NCBI GenBank assembly: GCA_030653935.1
Contig: JAURYL010000023.1
Span: 1-47,633, forward strand
Reading direction: 5' to 3'
Origin: Pseudomonadota bacterium
GTDB taxonomy: Bacteria; Pseudomonadota; Gammaproteobacteria; Burkholderiales; Thiobacillaceae
DNA length: 47,633 nucleotides
The notes beneath the pieces are model-generated. The model was not told the origin of the DNA. It saw nothing but the letters and a program-made list of their open reading frames with translations, and searched no databases. This document shows, in pieces, positions 15,615 through 22,955 of this stretch. Numbering within the stretch: the first letter of the stretch is position 1; each line of letters begins with the position of its first letter. The position numbers and the translations under genes were made by a program.

Positions 15615-17568
15615 GGCAGGCCTCGGGTGGGTTGTCGCTCAGCATGCGCCGGCGCTGTTCGATCATGCCCGGCCCGTTCCACCAGTGCGACAGGGTGGTG
15701 TTGTGGATATTTCCGAGCACGGTGCCGGGCTGGCAATCGCAGATCGTCAGGTAGCCATCGACATTGACCGGAATGGTTTGCCACGGAGACAGGCAGTTGG
15801 CGCGCAGCCGCGAGCGGTGGGCAAGCTGTTCGCCACGCAACAGCAGGTAGTCCAGGTAGCGTTGATCGAGCGCGAATTCTTCCAGGCCCCACACCGAAAG
15901 CACGGGCAGCCGCCGCGACAGTGCGTGCCTTATGGCATGCCGCAATCGCGTTGAGAAATCATGAGCCTGATCCGGCGTGAAGGCGTGATGCAAGGAGCGG
16001 GTCTGGTTGGAAGGGAAATTGAGGTCGGTCACCATGACGGCGTCGATTTCGTGATCGGCGGCAAAATCAATGATCGCTTCCAATTCGCCGATGGTTTCCA
16101 TGCTCAGCGCGGTGAATACGGCGGTGCCCAGCTTTACGTCCCGGCGCCGCTTCTCCTCGATGAAGCCGCGGATGTTGGCGCTTATCAAAGCCATGTCGCT
16201 GCCCTGGCGTACCCGCGCCGCCGTCGCCTGATCCACCGCGTCAAGACTGAAGGTGATGCTGGCCAGGCCGGAGGTGCACAGTGCGCGCGCCATTTCGCCA
16301 TCGAGGTTCATGGCATTGGTGACCAGACTGACGCGGCGCCCCGTGGCGACGGCGATTTTGATGAATGGGACGGCTTCGGGATGCAGCAATGGCTCGCCGA
16401 GGCCGACCAGATTGATGCGCCAGGCGTGCGGCAATTGCGCCAGCACGCGGCGGAAATCGGCGAGGCTCATGAAGCGCGATTGCAGTTTGAGCCGGGTTCG
16501 CGCGCAGGACACGCAGCCCAGCGTACAGCGGGTGGTGATCTCGATATTGGCCAGGGTGGGCTCGCACTCGGCCAGGGCTTCGGGTTCAAATGTCCGCCCC
16601 ATCGCCTGCAATCCCGCCGGGCTGTTCTCGATCCGGCTCAGGCTGTCCGGCCAGTTCGCATGGAACACCTCCAGGCCAGGCTCCAGGTCGAACAGCGGGG
16701 AGGGGGGGAAGGCGCGCCGCCGGGCGTCGTCGATGGCGCGACAAAGGGCGTCGATGGCCAGGTTCGCGCCTTTCCCGGTGAACAAGTGGTGCCTGGCACC
16801 GGCGACGCGCACATGGCGTTGCGCACTGGTAAGGCGACCATCGCGCCACTGTTCGATATCAGTGACCGGGACCAGTTCATCGGCCTCGCCGTGGATGATC
16901 AATACCGGCGCCGTCACGGCCAATGGGCCGCGCCGGGCCAGGCCATTGACCAGGGCAACGAGTCCGCCGACATCATGCAGGGCTAGCAGCCTGTCGGACT
17001 TTGGAATCGTCGGCTGCAAATCGACTGCGGCGGTCCATTTTTCACCGGCTTCTTGCCCCATAGCCGGGCTATGCGGCTGCGAATCCGGTAAAAACTGGCC
17101 TCGCCGGAGTCGATTCTCGCTATCGACGACCAAAGTCCGACAGGCTCCCAGCGCCCGATCAGACGTATGCGCGCGCCAGCGTTGCGTATAGCCGAGGTCG
17201 ATACGTGGTGGCGTGGCGCAGAGCACCAGCAGCAGCATGTGTTCCAGGCTGGCCGGGGCATGGGCCAGGCGCCGGGCGATCTCCGCCAACAGCAGGCTGC
17301 CGCCGGTCGAGTGCCCAACCAGGATCAGATGGCGTCCCTGGGCGCGTTGTTCGTCGATGGCCCGCGCCAGTTCGGCGAGAAAAATTTCCTGATCGAAAGC
17401 CGGTGACACGTTGTAGTCATGCCCCGGCAGGCGGATGTTGCTGACGGCGTCCGCCCCGTAGCGCAACGCGAGACCGGCCGCCAGCGGGGCAAGGTCTGCG
17501 GGCGAGCCGAGAAAGCCATGCACCAGGACCACGCCGATGGGGGTGGTGCCGCCATCAATCCGGGTCAT
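15595..17568 (-). CDS. Alpha/beta hydrolase-radical SAM (SPASM-like) fusion protein
   Basis: The protein has 657 residues. Residues 1-285 are an alpha/beta hydrolase with VLVHGFLGS, nucleophile elbow GHSTGG (Ser87), acid in HGEADELVP (Asp230) and His260/261. Residues about 141-195 are not hydrolase sequence but the in-frame translation of palindromic element copy C, placed in the cap region. Residues about 335-657 are a radical SAM enzyme: cluster motif CTLGCVSC (Cys348, 352, 355), GEPLLHP, and a C-terminal Cys-rich SPASM-like part (NCLSPW, ICDC, CRVCP). The ATG at 17568 overlaps the glycosyltransferase TGA. An internal ATG before the radical SAM half could allow separate translation. The substrate is unknown; a tailoring role on the pigment lipid is inferred from the operon. 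Confidence 0.78.
   Translation of the reverse strand: MTRIDGGTTPIGVVLVHGFLGSPADLAPLAAGLALRYGADAVSNIRLPGHDYNVSPAFDQEIFLAELARAIDEQRAQGRHLILVGHSTGGSLLLAEIARRLAHAPASLEHMLLLVLCATPPRIDLGYTQRWRAHTSDRALGACRTLVVDSENRLRRGQFLPDSQPHSPAMGQEAGEKWTAAVDLQPTIPKSDRLLALHDVGGLVALVNGLARRGPLAVTAPVLIIHGEADELVPVTDIEQWRDGRLTSAQRHVRVAGARHHLFTGKGANLAIDALCRAIDDARRRAFPPSPLFDLEPGLEVFHANWPDSLSRIENSPAGLQAMGRTFEPEALAECEPTLANIEITTRCTLGCVSCARTRLKLQSRFMSLADFRRVLAQLPHAWRINLVGLGEPLLHPEAVPFIKIAVATGRRVSLVTNAMNLDGEMARALCTSGLASITFSLDAVDQATAARVRQGSDMALISANIRGFIEEKRRRDVKLGTAVFTALSMETIGELEAIIDFAADHEIDAVMVTDLNFPSNQTRSLHHAFTPDQAHDFSTRLRHAIRHALSRRLPVLSVWGLEEFALDQRYLDYLLLRGEQLAHRSRLRANCLSPWQTIPVNVDGYLTICDCQPGTVLGNIHNTTLSHWWNGPGMIEQRRRMLSDNPPEACRVCPRF
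16984..17149. repeat. Long palindromic element, copy C, inside a coding sequence (about 166 bp)
   Basis: It has the same terminal repeats as copy B. The central hairpin CATAGC-CGG-GCTATG is at 17059-17073, and there is a perfect internal stem AATCGACT/AGTCGATT. It lies within the hydrolase half of the fusion gene and adds about 55 codons without a stop or frameshift. Confidence 0.88.
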
Positions 17569-18782
17569 GGGGTTGTCTCCAGCAGTTCCGCCAGGGTAGC
17601 CGTGCCTCGATAGCGCCCAATTTGTTCGGATGCCCGTTCGAGACAAGCGGCTGTGTTTTGGTCAGCCAGAATCGCCGCGATCTCCTGAGCGATCTCATCC
17701 ACTGGCCGTGCCAGAAATGCGATCTCGATAGCATCGGCTTGACCATTGAAAACCATGCCGCGCAACAGGCGGCGACCACACCCCATGCGTTCGACGCAGA
17801 TGCCGTTTTGTGCCTGCTCGGGCTGCAAGGGCAACACGAAAACCGGAATGCGTTGCCGCATCGCTTCAAATACCAGTAACTGGCCGCCGTGGCAGACCAC
17901 CAGCGCGGCGCGCGCGAGTGCTTGTTCAACGGCGAGAAATTCGAATACCGCCAGCCTTGCGGGTGATACCGGCAAGTCAGTCGCGGTGGCCTGGCCGCCC
18001 AGGGCCAGCGCGACCGCGTAGCCCAGCCGCCAGAGTGCCTCGACCAGATGCCGGAGCAGGCGTGGCGGTGCCTGGCCGGTGCCGAACGCGACGTAGGCGA
18101 TGGGGTCTTCGAGCCGGTCGAGCGCATCGTTATCGGCTTCACGGCGTGGCCATCCCGACCAACGCGGCGGACCGACATGGTGGTAGCCGGGGGCTGCCGG
18201 CAATGGCTGGAACTCGGGGAAATCCCAGAGCAGGGTGCGGCGGCCGGCCAGTAGTCGCCAGGCGTCATCCACCGCTTCGAGGCCCAGCGCGGAAAATGCC
18301 GGGCGCATGCGCTGGGCGCAGGTTTTTCGGAAGAAATGCAGGGCTGCCGCCTGTTCCTCCGCCCCCGCTTCACCTTCGGCGAAGCCCAGGACATCGGGAC
18401 AGGCTGGTGTCATCGAACCGCAGATCAGTGAATCGTAAGGCACGCCGGCGAGTTGGGCCGAGAGTGGGCCCGTGAAGCGGAATACGCCCAGCACCGCGTC
18501 GGGCTTCAGCTTGTTCAGTAGGTTCAACTCGGCGCGCACACAGAATTCGACCCGCTCCGGGCGGAACCAGGCGAAAGTCGGCGCCGGCCTGGCATCGGCT
18601 TCCTGAATATCCGGCAGTACAAAATAATCGTTCTGGCCGAGCCGCTGCAGAAAGCCCGCGCGGGCTTGCGATACCGCCAGGAAAACCTCGTGGCCACGCG
18701 CTTCAAGCACTTCGCGCAGCGCCAGGCACTTCGCAATGTGCGAGAGGGTGTTGTTGCAGGGTTCGAGCAGAAAGCGGCTCAT
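17565..18782 (-). CDS. Glycosyltransferase, GT-B fold (UGT/MGT-like) of the APE cluster
   Basis: The protein has 405 residues. The N-terminal Rossmann domain begins SRFLLEPCNNTLSHIAKCLALREVLEARGH, with the early His typical of this type. The C-terminal donor-binding half has VVCHGGQLLVFEAMRQRIP followed by PLQPEQAQN, the UDP-glycosyltransferase signature. It probably transfers a sugar to the pigment or its lipid in the cytoplasm; donor and acceptor are unknown. Its ATG overlaps the MMPL exporter stop (ATGA) and its stop overlaps the fusion gene start, so it is firmly inside the operon. Confidence 0.8.
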   Translation of the reverse strand: MSRFLLEPCNNTLSHIAKCLALREVLEARGHEVFLAVSQARAGFLQRLGQNDYFVLPDIQEADARPAPTFAWFRPERVEFCVRAELNLLNKLKPDAVLGVFRFTGPLSAQLAGVPYDSLICGSMTPACPDVLGFAEGEAGAEEQAAALHFFRKTCAQRMRPAFSALGLEAVDDAWRLLAGRRTLLWDFPEFQPLPAAPGYHHVGPPRWSGWPRREADNDALDRLEDPIAYVAFGTGQAPPRLLRHLVEALWRLGYAVALALGGQATATDLPVSPARLAVFEFLAVEQALARAALVVCHGGQLLVFEAMRQRIPVFVLPLQPEQAQNGICVERMGCGRRLLRGMVFNGQADAIEIAFLARPVDEIAQEIAAILADQNTAACLERASEQIGRYRGTATLAELLETTP

Positions 18783-21175
18783 CGCGGATTTTCCGGATGG
18801 CCGGGAGCATGCTTCGTCAGCACCAGCACCGCCGGCGCCAGCAGTACCGCGATGCCCACGCCCAGCGCCAGGGTGATGCCGAAGCCGGACAATGCCGGCA
18901 TGGAGGAAAGGCTGAGCAGGCCGAAGGAGAGCAGGGTGGTGGCGGCTGACAGGGTGACGCCGACCAGGGTGGCGGCCTCCCGCGAGGCCGGTTGTGGCCC
19001 CAACGCGCGCGTGCCCTCGAACAGGAAAATGGCGTAATTGATGCCTACCCCCAGCACCAGCAGCAGCGCCAGCAGGTTGAACAGATTCAGCACCACGCCG
19101 GCATAGCCCAGCAGCGCCAGCGCCAGTGCCTGCGCCAGCAGCACCGGTGCGAGCACCGCTGCGGCGCCGCGCGGGCCATAGCGCCAGGCCAGAACGGTGA
19201 AGATCAGCAGGGTGGCGGCGGCCAGCACGTAGATGCCGAGGCGACGGTATTCCGCGAACAGGCGCGATACCGCGCCGGGTTTGTCGACCAGGGTGACACC
19301 GGGCAGGCTGCGGCTTGCTGCGGTCAGCATCGCGACTTCGCGGTAGCCGGAAGGCAGCGCGAGTGAAGCAACGCCTTGCGCGGTGCGCCCCAGCCAGAGG
19401 TGGCGGAAAGGGGTCGAAAGCGGTGATTCCAGCCAGGCTTGAGGGGCGAGGCAGTCGCCGGGGCGGCTGACCTGTCCGCTCCAGTCGGCGATCGCTTCCG
19501 CGCGGAATCCCGCGTCCTCCAGTGTCTGGCGGGCGGTGGGAAGGGCGTCGCGCAGGCGCTGCCGATCCTGTTTCTGCTTCCGGCAGGAGGGTATGAAGCG
19601 CGAGACGCCCTGCATTTTCACGCCTTGGCGCGCCAGCTTTTCCGCCAGGGCTTCCTCGCGCTGCAAGACCTGTTCCGGGCTGTCGCCTTCGATCAGGAAA
19701 AACTGGCTGCCCGCTTCCAGGCCGGTGAGGGTGCGCAACTGGCGTTCCTGCGCGGTCAGGTCGGCCGGTGACTGGATCAGTTGGCGAATGTCGTCATCGG
19801 CGGTCAACCGCAGCCAACCCGGCGCGGCCACGAGCAGCGCCACCGCAGCGAAAATCAGGAAAGCGCGCTGTCCGACCCGCGTTCGCCAGAGATGCAGCCA
19901 GCGCCCCGGCATCTCCAGCAGCCGGCCCGGCGTCCAGGTCTGCGCGCGCCGCAGCCACCAGGGCAGTACCAGGAGCACGGTGAGCCAGGCCGCTGCCAGG
20001 CCACTGATGGCAAACACTGCGATCTGGCGCATGGCGGGGAAGGGGGTGAGGGCGAGCGCGGCATAACCCACCACGCTGGTCGCCAGCGCCACGGCCAATG
20101 CCGGGAACACTGTCGCCAGGCCGCGCCGCGCATCCCACTCCGAGCCGGCGCCCAGGCGCGCGGAGAAATACTGGATGGCATAGTCGATGGCTTCGCCGAT
20201 CAGGCTGGCGCCGAAGACCAGGGTCATCAAGTGCAGGCGCCCGAAGACCCAGGTGGTAGTCAATACCGCCACGCACACGCCGACGCCCACCGACAGCAGT
20301 CCCAGCGCCAGCGGCCCGGGTGAGCGGTACACCAGCAACAACAACAGGATGATGCCGAGCAGCGAGCCGACGCCGATCACGTGCATTTCCCGTTCCGCGC
20401 TCGCGCGCGCCGCCGTCGCATGAAACACCGCGCCGGCGCGCAGTACCTGGATGCCTGGCCAGCGCCGCTTCAGTTCTTCTTCCGCCGCCGGCAGACTGGC
20501 CTGCAAACCTTGCTGCACAACCGGGTCGAAGGCCGACCCGGCCAGTTCGCCGCTGACCAGCACCCAGGTCATTTCGCCGCTTTTTCCACCGCTGTTGCCA
20601 CCGCTGTTGCCACCCTCGCGCAGTGACAGCCAACCGTCTTCCACGGTCAGGCGGAATTGTTGATAGGGCAGGGATTGCAACCAGGCATCGAACAGGCCGA
20701 AGGGGTCGGCCGCCAGCGGCAACGCGCCGCCGCCGAAGGGGCTGGCCAGGCGGGCGTCCAGCCGCGCCGACAGATTGTCCGGTGAGAACGTCTCGTCGCG
20801 GAGTTCCGGGGCGATCAGGCCGCCGCGATACGGGGTGTACAGATCCAGCAGGGCAGACGGGTCGGGAGTCGGGATGCGTGTGACGATTTTCTTGAACACC
20901 TGGCCGTTATCGAGACGTGTCGCCAGCAGGCTGGCGGCGGCGCGCGCATCCGCGCCATTCGTTTTAGTGTCTGGCAGGCCGATGAGAAATACCGCCCGCT
21001 CGCCGGTCAGCCGCCCCAGTCGCGTGGCGGCCTGTTCCGCCAGAGGATTGCGTTCGGTGGGCGGCAGCAAGGCCAGCAAGTCGGTCTCGATGGGCGGTTC
21101 GGGCACGAAACGCGCCACTGTCGCCGCCAACAGCAGCGCGGCGCAAGCCAGCCAGATCCAGGCACGTAGGCGCAT
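18779..21175 (-). CDS. MMPL/RND family exporter of the APE cluster
   Basis: This 798-residue transporter has one N-terminal helix, a large periplasmic loop, a five- to six-helix block (about 245-410), a second periplasmic loop and a final block of helices (about 630-780). This is the duplicated architecture of MMPL-type RND pumps. Such exporters move lipids or lipid-like pigments and in APE clusters stand beside LolA-like carriers. The start is the ATG at 21175, overlapping the lolA-like TGA (ATGA); a TTG one codon earlier is less likely. A Gly-Gly-Asn/Ser tandem (GGNSGGNSGGKSG) in the first loop comes from a short in-frame repeat near 20580-20610. Confidence 0.88.
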   Translation of the reverse strand: MRLRAWIWLACAALLLAATVARFVPEPPIETDLLALLPPTERNPLAEQAATRLGRLTGERAVFLIGLPDTKTNGADARAAASLLATRLDNGQVFKKIVTRIPTPDPSALLDLYTPYRGGLIAPELRDETFSPDNLSARLDARLASPFGGGALPLAADPFGLFDAWLQSLPYQQFRLTVEDGWLSLREGGNSGGNSGGKSGEMTWVLVSGELAGSAFDPVVQQGLQASLPAAEEELKRRWPGIQVLRAGAVFHATAARASAEREMHVIGVGSLLGIILLLLLVYRSPGPLALGLLSVGVGVCVAVLTTTWVFGRLHLMTLVFGASLIGEAIDYAIQYFSARLGAGSEWDARRGLATVFPALAVALATSVVGYAALALTPFPAMRQIAVFAISGLAAAWLTVLLVLPWWLRRAQTWTPGRLLEMPGRWLHLWRTRVGQRAFLIFAAVALLVAAPGWLRLTADDDIRQLIQSPADLTAQERQLRTLTGLEAGSQFFLIEGDSPEQVLQREEALAEKLARQGVKMQGVSRFIPSCRKQKQDRQRLRDALPTARQTLEDAGFRAEAIADWSGQVSRPGDCLAPQAWLESPLSTPFRHLWLGRTAQGVASLALPSGYREVAMLTAASRSLPGVTLVDKPGAVSRLFAEYRRLGIYVLAAATLLIFTVLAWRYGPRGAAAVLAPVLLAQALALALLGYAGVVLNLFNLLALLLVLGVGINYAIFLFEGTRALGPQPASREAATLVGVTLSAATTLLSFGLLSLSSMPALSGFGITLALGVGIAVLLAPAVLVLTKHAPGHPENPR

Positions 21176-21834
21176 CAATCGTTCCGCAGCAGGCGCGCTT
21201 CCGCTTCCGACAATGGCGCATCCAGGCGCGAATTGCGGAATTCGATGCGGGTGCGGTCGCCCTGGGTTTCCTCGACCTCGATGAGGTCGAGAAAGCGTCC
21301 GCCGCGCGCGCTGATGCCTTTCATGAAGCGCGCCAGGGCCGGTTTCGGCGCCAGATCGACGCGCCAGCGCTCGGCGTCGCCGCTCACCGTGACCTCGAAA
21401 TGTTCTTCCAGGCTATTGATGTCACCCTGAAAAATCGCCTGGAATACCCGCCCCACCTGCGCCAGCGCCGGCACCTCGCGCGCCGCGCGCACCCGGCGGG
21501 CGCCATCCGGGCCGATCTCGGTGACGCGCTCAGCGCTCAGCGCGTAGCTTGCCTGATACGGTTTCTCGATTCGCCACAACACGCCCTGGCCGCGCGCGAA
21601 CACCAACTGGCCCGTGGTCCGCAATGGCCGCTTCAGAGCCTGGAGGGTCTTGGTCTGAGTGAATTCCGCGTGGATCACTTCCGCCTTGTCCAGGCGGGCG
21701 GAGAGCTGAGCCAGGACCGGGGCGGCGTGTGTGGGTGGCAAGTACGTCAGGCTGAGCAGGAGCAGCAGACATCCCGACAACAGGCTGTAGCGGGGGGGTG
21801 AATCCGTCTTGGGAATCGAGCGAGCCAGCTTCAT
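21175..21834 (-). CDS. LolA-like outer membrane lipoprotein carrier family protein
   Basis: The protein has 219 residues. A long signal peptide (hydrophobic run LLSGCLLLLLSLTYL, cleavage after THA) is followed by a LolA-type domain with VIHAEFTQTKTLQALKRPL, TTGQLVFARGQGVLWRIEKPY and a typical C-terminal RIEFRNSRLDAPLSEAEA. It should carry a lipid-linked product across the periplasm from the MMPL exporter to the outer membrane. The ATG at 21834 overlaps the stop of the DUF2442-type gene (ATGA), so its translation now appears coupled to that inserted gene. Confidence 0.85.
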   Translation of the reverse strand: MKLARSIPKTDSPPRYSLLSGCLLLLLSLTYLPPTHAAPVLAQLSARLDKAEVIHAEFTQTKTLQALKRPLRTTGQLVFARGQGVLWRIEKPYQASYALSAERVTEIGPDGARRVRAAREVPALAQVGRVFQAIFQGDINSLEEHFEVTVSGDAERWRVDLAPKPALARFMKGISARGGRFLDLIEVEETQGDRTRIEFRNSRLDAPLSEAEARLLRND

Positions 21835-22277
21835 TTGTCCCGCCGATTGTGTTCGCTTTCCCAACCCTTGATCGCCAGCCGCACAACCTTGGGAACTGGG
21901 CGCGCTCCTGTTCCGTAGGCGCTGACTGTGCGGGGCGTGATGCCCAGCGCGTTTCCGGCGGCGGACAGTGACAGCGCATGGCGGACGCGCCAGCGCAGGA
22001 ATTCCCGTTGCGCTTCATCGTGGCTGTTTTGCTCGATCGCATCCAGCCACAAGGTGTCGGCACCGATCTGGATGTCCAGGTCGGGCCACTCCACTGTCCA
22101 GCCATCATCCGCCACCACGATTTGCGCGAAGGCGGTGGCGTCCTGAAGGGGGCGCAAGCCAGGCAGGCGCTCGATGTCCGGGGCGAGGCCGACTGTGTAG
22201 CGGCTGCCGTCGATGAATTCCAGCCGCAACCGCTGTTCCGGCAGGGCGGTCGCGGATTTGAGCCGGGGGCGTTTCAT
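21831..22277 (-). CDS. DUF2442 protein with C-terminal helix-turn-helix
   Basis: The protein has about 148 residues. The N-terminal half (LRLEFIDGSRYTVGLAPDIERL) fits DUF2442. The C-terminal half contains a helix-turn-helix (ALSLSAAGNALGITPRTVSAYGTG) of the kind antitoxins use to bind their own promoter. The pairing with a DUF4160 gene is a recurring two-gene unit often suggested to be toxin-antitoxin. The ATG at 22277 overlaps the DUF4160 stop (ATGA); an ATG at 22295 is an alternative. The pair is foreign to pigment clusters. Confidence 0.72.
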   Translation of the reverse strand: MKRPRLKSATALPEQRLRLEFIDGSRYTVGLAPDIERLPGLRPLQDATAFAQIVVADDGWTVEWPDLDIQIGADTLWLDAIEQNSHDEAQREFLRWRVRHALSLSAAGNALGITPRTVSAYGTGARPVPKVVRLAIKGWESEHNRRDK

Positions 22278-22504
22278 GGATGCCATTTTTTCCATTCCTG
22301 TATCAGTTCATCACGATGCTCCGCGACCCATGCCAGCACCTCTTCCGCCAAACCGACCGGGCATTCGCCTTCACTGATCGTCACGGTCACGAGATTGATC
22401 TTGATATTGACGTCACCACCGACCAGATGCACATGCATGGGCAGGTGATCCTTCTCGCGTATTTGCAGCCGGTACTTGTTGCGGAAGCGATGCTTCGTAG
22501 TCAC
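22274..22504 (-). CDS. DUF4160 protein, putative partner of the DUF2442 protein
   Basis: The protein has 76 residues. The core IREKDHLPMHVHLVGGDVNIKI, with an HxHxxG-type pattern, and the closing EEVLAWVAEHRDELIQEW match DUF4160. The start is GTG at 22504 with a good ribosome binding site (AAGGTGAGG). An AT-rich stretch just upstream (22510-22535) could be a promoter for the pair. Biochemical role is not established; toxin or partner is a proposal from family context. Confidence 0.75.
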   Translation of the reverse strand: MTTKHRFRNKYRLQIREKDHLPMHVHLVGGDVNIKINLVTVTISEGECPVGLAEEVLAWVAEHRDELIQEWKKWHP

Positions 22505-22535
22505 GGCCTCACCTTATGGAAATATTTTCTATATA

Positions 22536-22955
22536 TCAAGCTTCAGGTCTTTCCACTCGCTCCAGCAACGCCCGCGGCGACACGAATTGCAGTTCCTCAC
22601 TGGCGGCCTCCACCGCGACCTGGAGGGTGTAACCGCGGGTGAGACGTTCGCCGCTGGTTGCATCGAATATTTCGTAGGCGATCTTCAGGCGGTTTTCGTA
22701 TTCCAGCAGGCGGGCGGTGACGCGCAGTTTCTGGCCGTAGCGGGCGGGGCGGACGTACTTCAACTGGCATTCCACCACTGGCCAGAGGTAGCCGGAATCG
22801 CGCATCTGCGGGTAGTCGTAATCGAGGGCGCGCAACAGGGCTCCGCGCGCGGCCTCGAAGTACTTCACATAGTGGCCGTGCCAGGCCACGCCCATGACGT
22901 CGACGTCGTGGAAGGGAACTTCGAGGTGGACTTCAGCTTGCCATTCGTGAGGCAT
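22536..22955 (-). CDS. 4-hydroxybenzoyl-CoA thioesterase-like (hot-dog) thioesterase, ApeK-type
   Basis: The protein has 139 residues. FHDVDVMGVAWHGHYVKYFEAAR is the 4HBT signature with the catalytic Asp, followed by the long hot-dog helix and strands. It probably removes stalled or finished acyl chains from the carrier protein. The ATG at 22955 overlaps the ammonia-lyase stop (ATGA), so the ATG is preferred over a GTG/TTG five codons earlier. Downstream the operon is interrupted by the DUF4160/DUF2442 pair. Confidence 0.85.
   Translation of the reverse strand: MPHEWQAEVHLEVPFHDVDVMGVAWHGHYVKYFEAARGALLRALDYDYPQMRDSGYLWPVVECQLKYVRPARYGQKLRVTARLLEYENRLKIAYEIFDATSGERLTRGYTLQVAVEAASEELQFVSPRALLERVERPEA

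Noticed and set aside
20575-20612. Short tandem repeat in the MMPL gene as a possible phase-variation tract
   Set aside because: The unit is a multiple of three bases (GGNSGGNSGG), so length change would not shift the frame.
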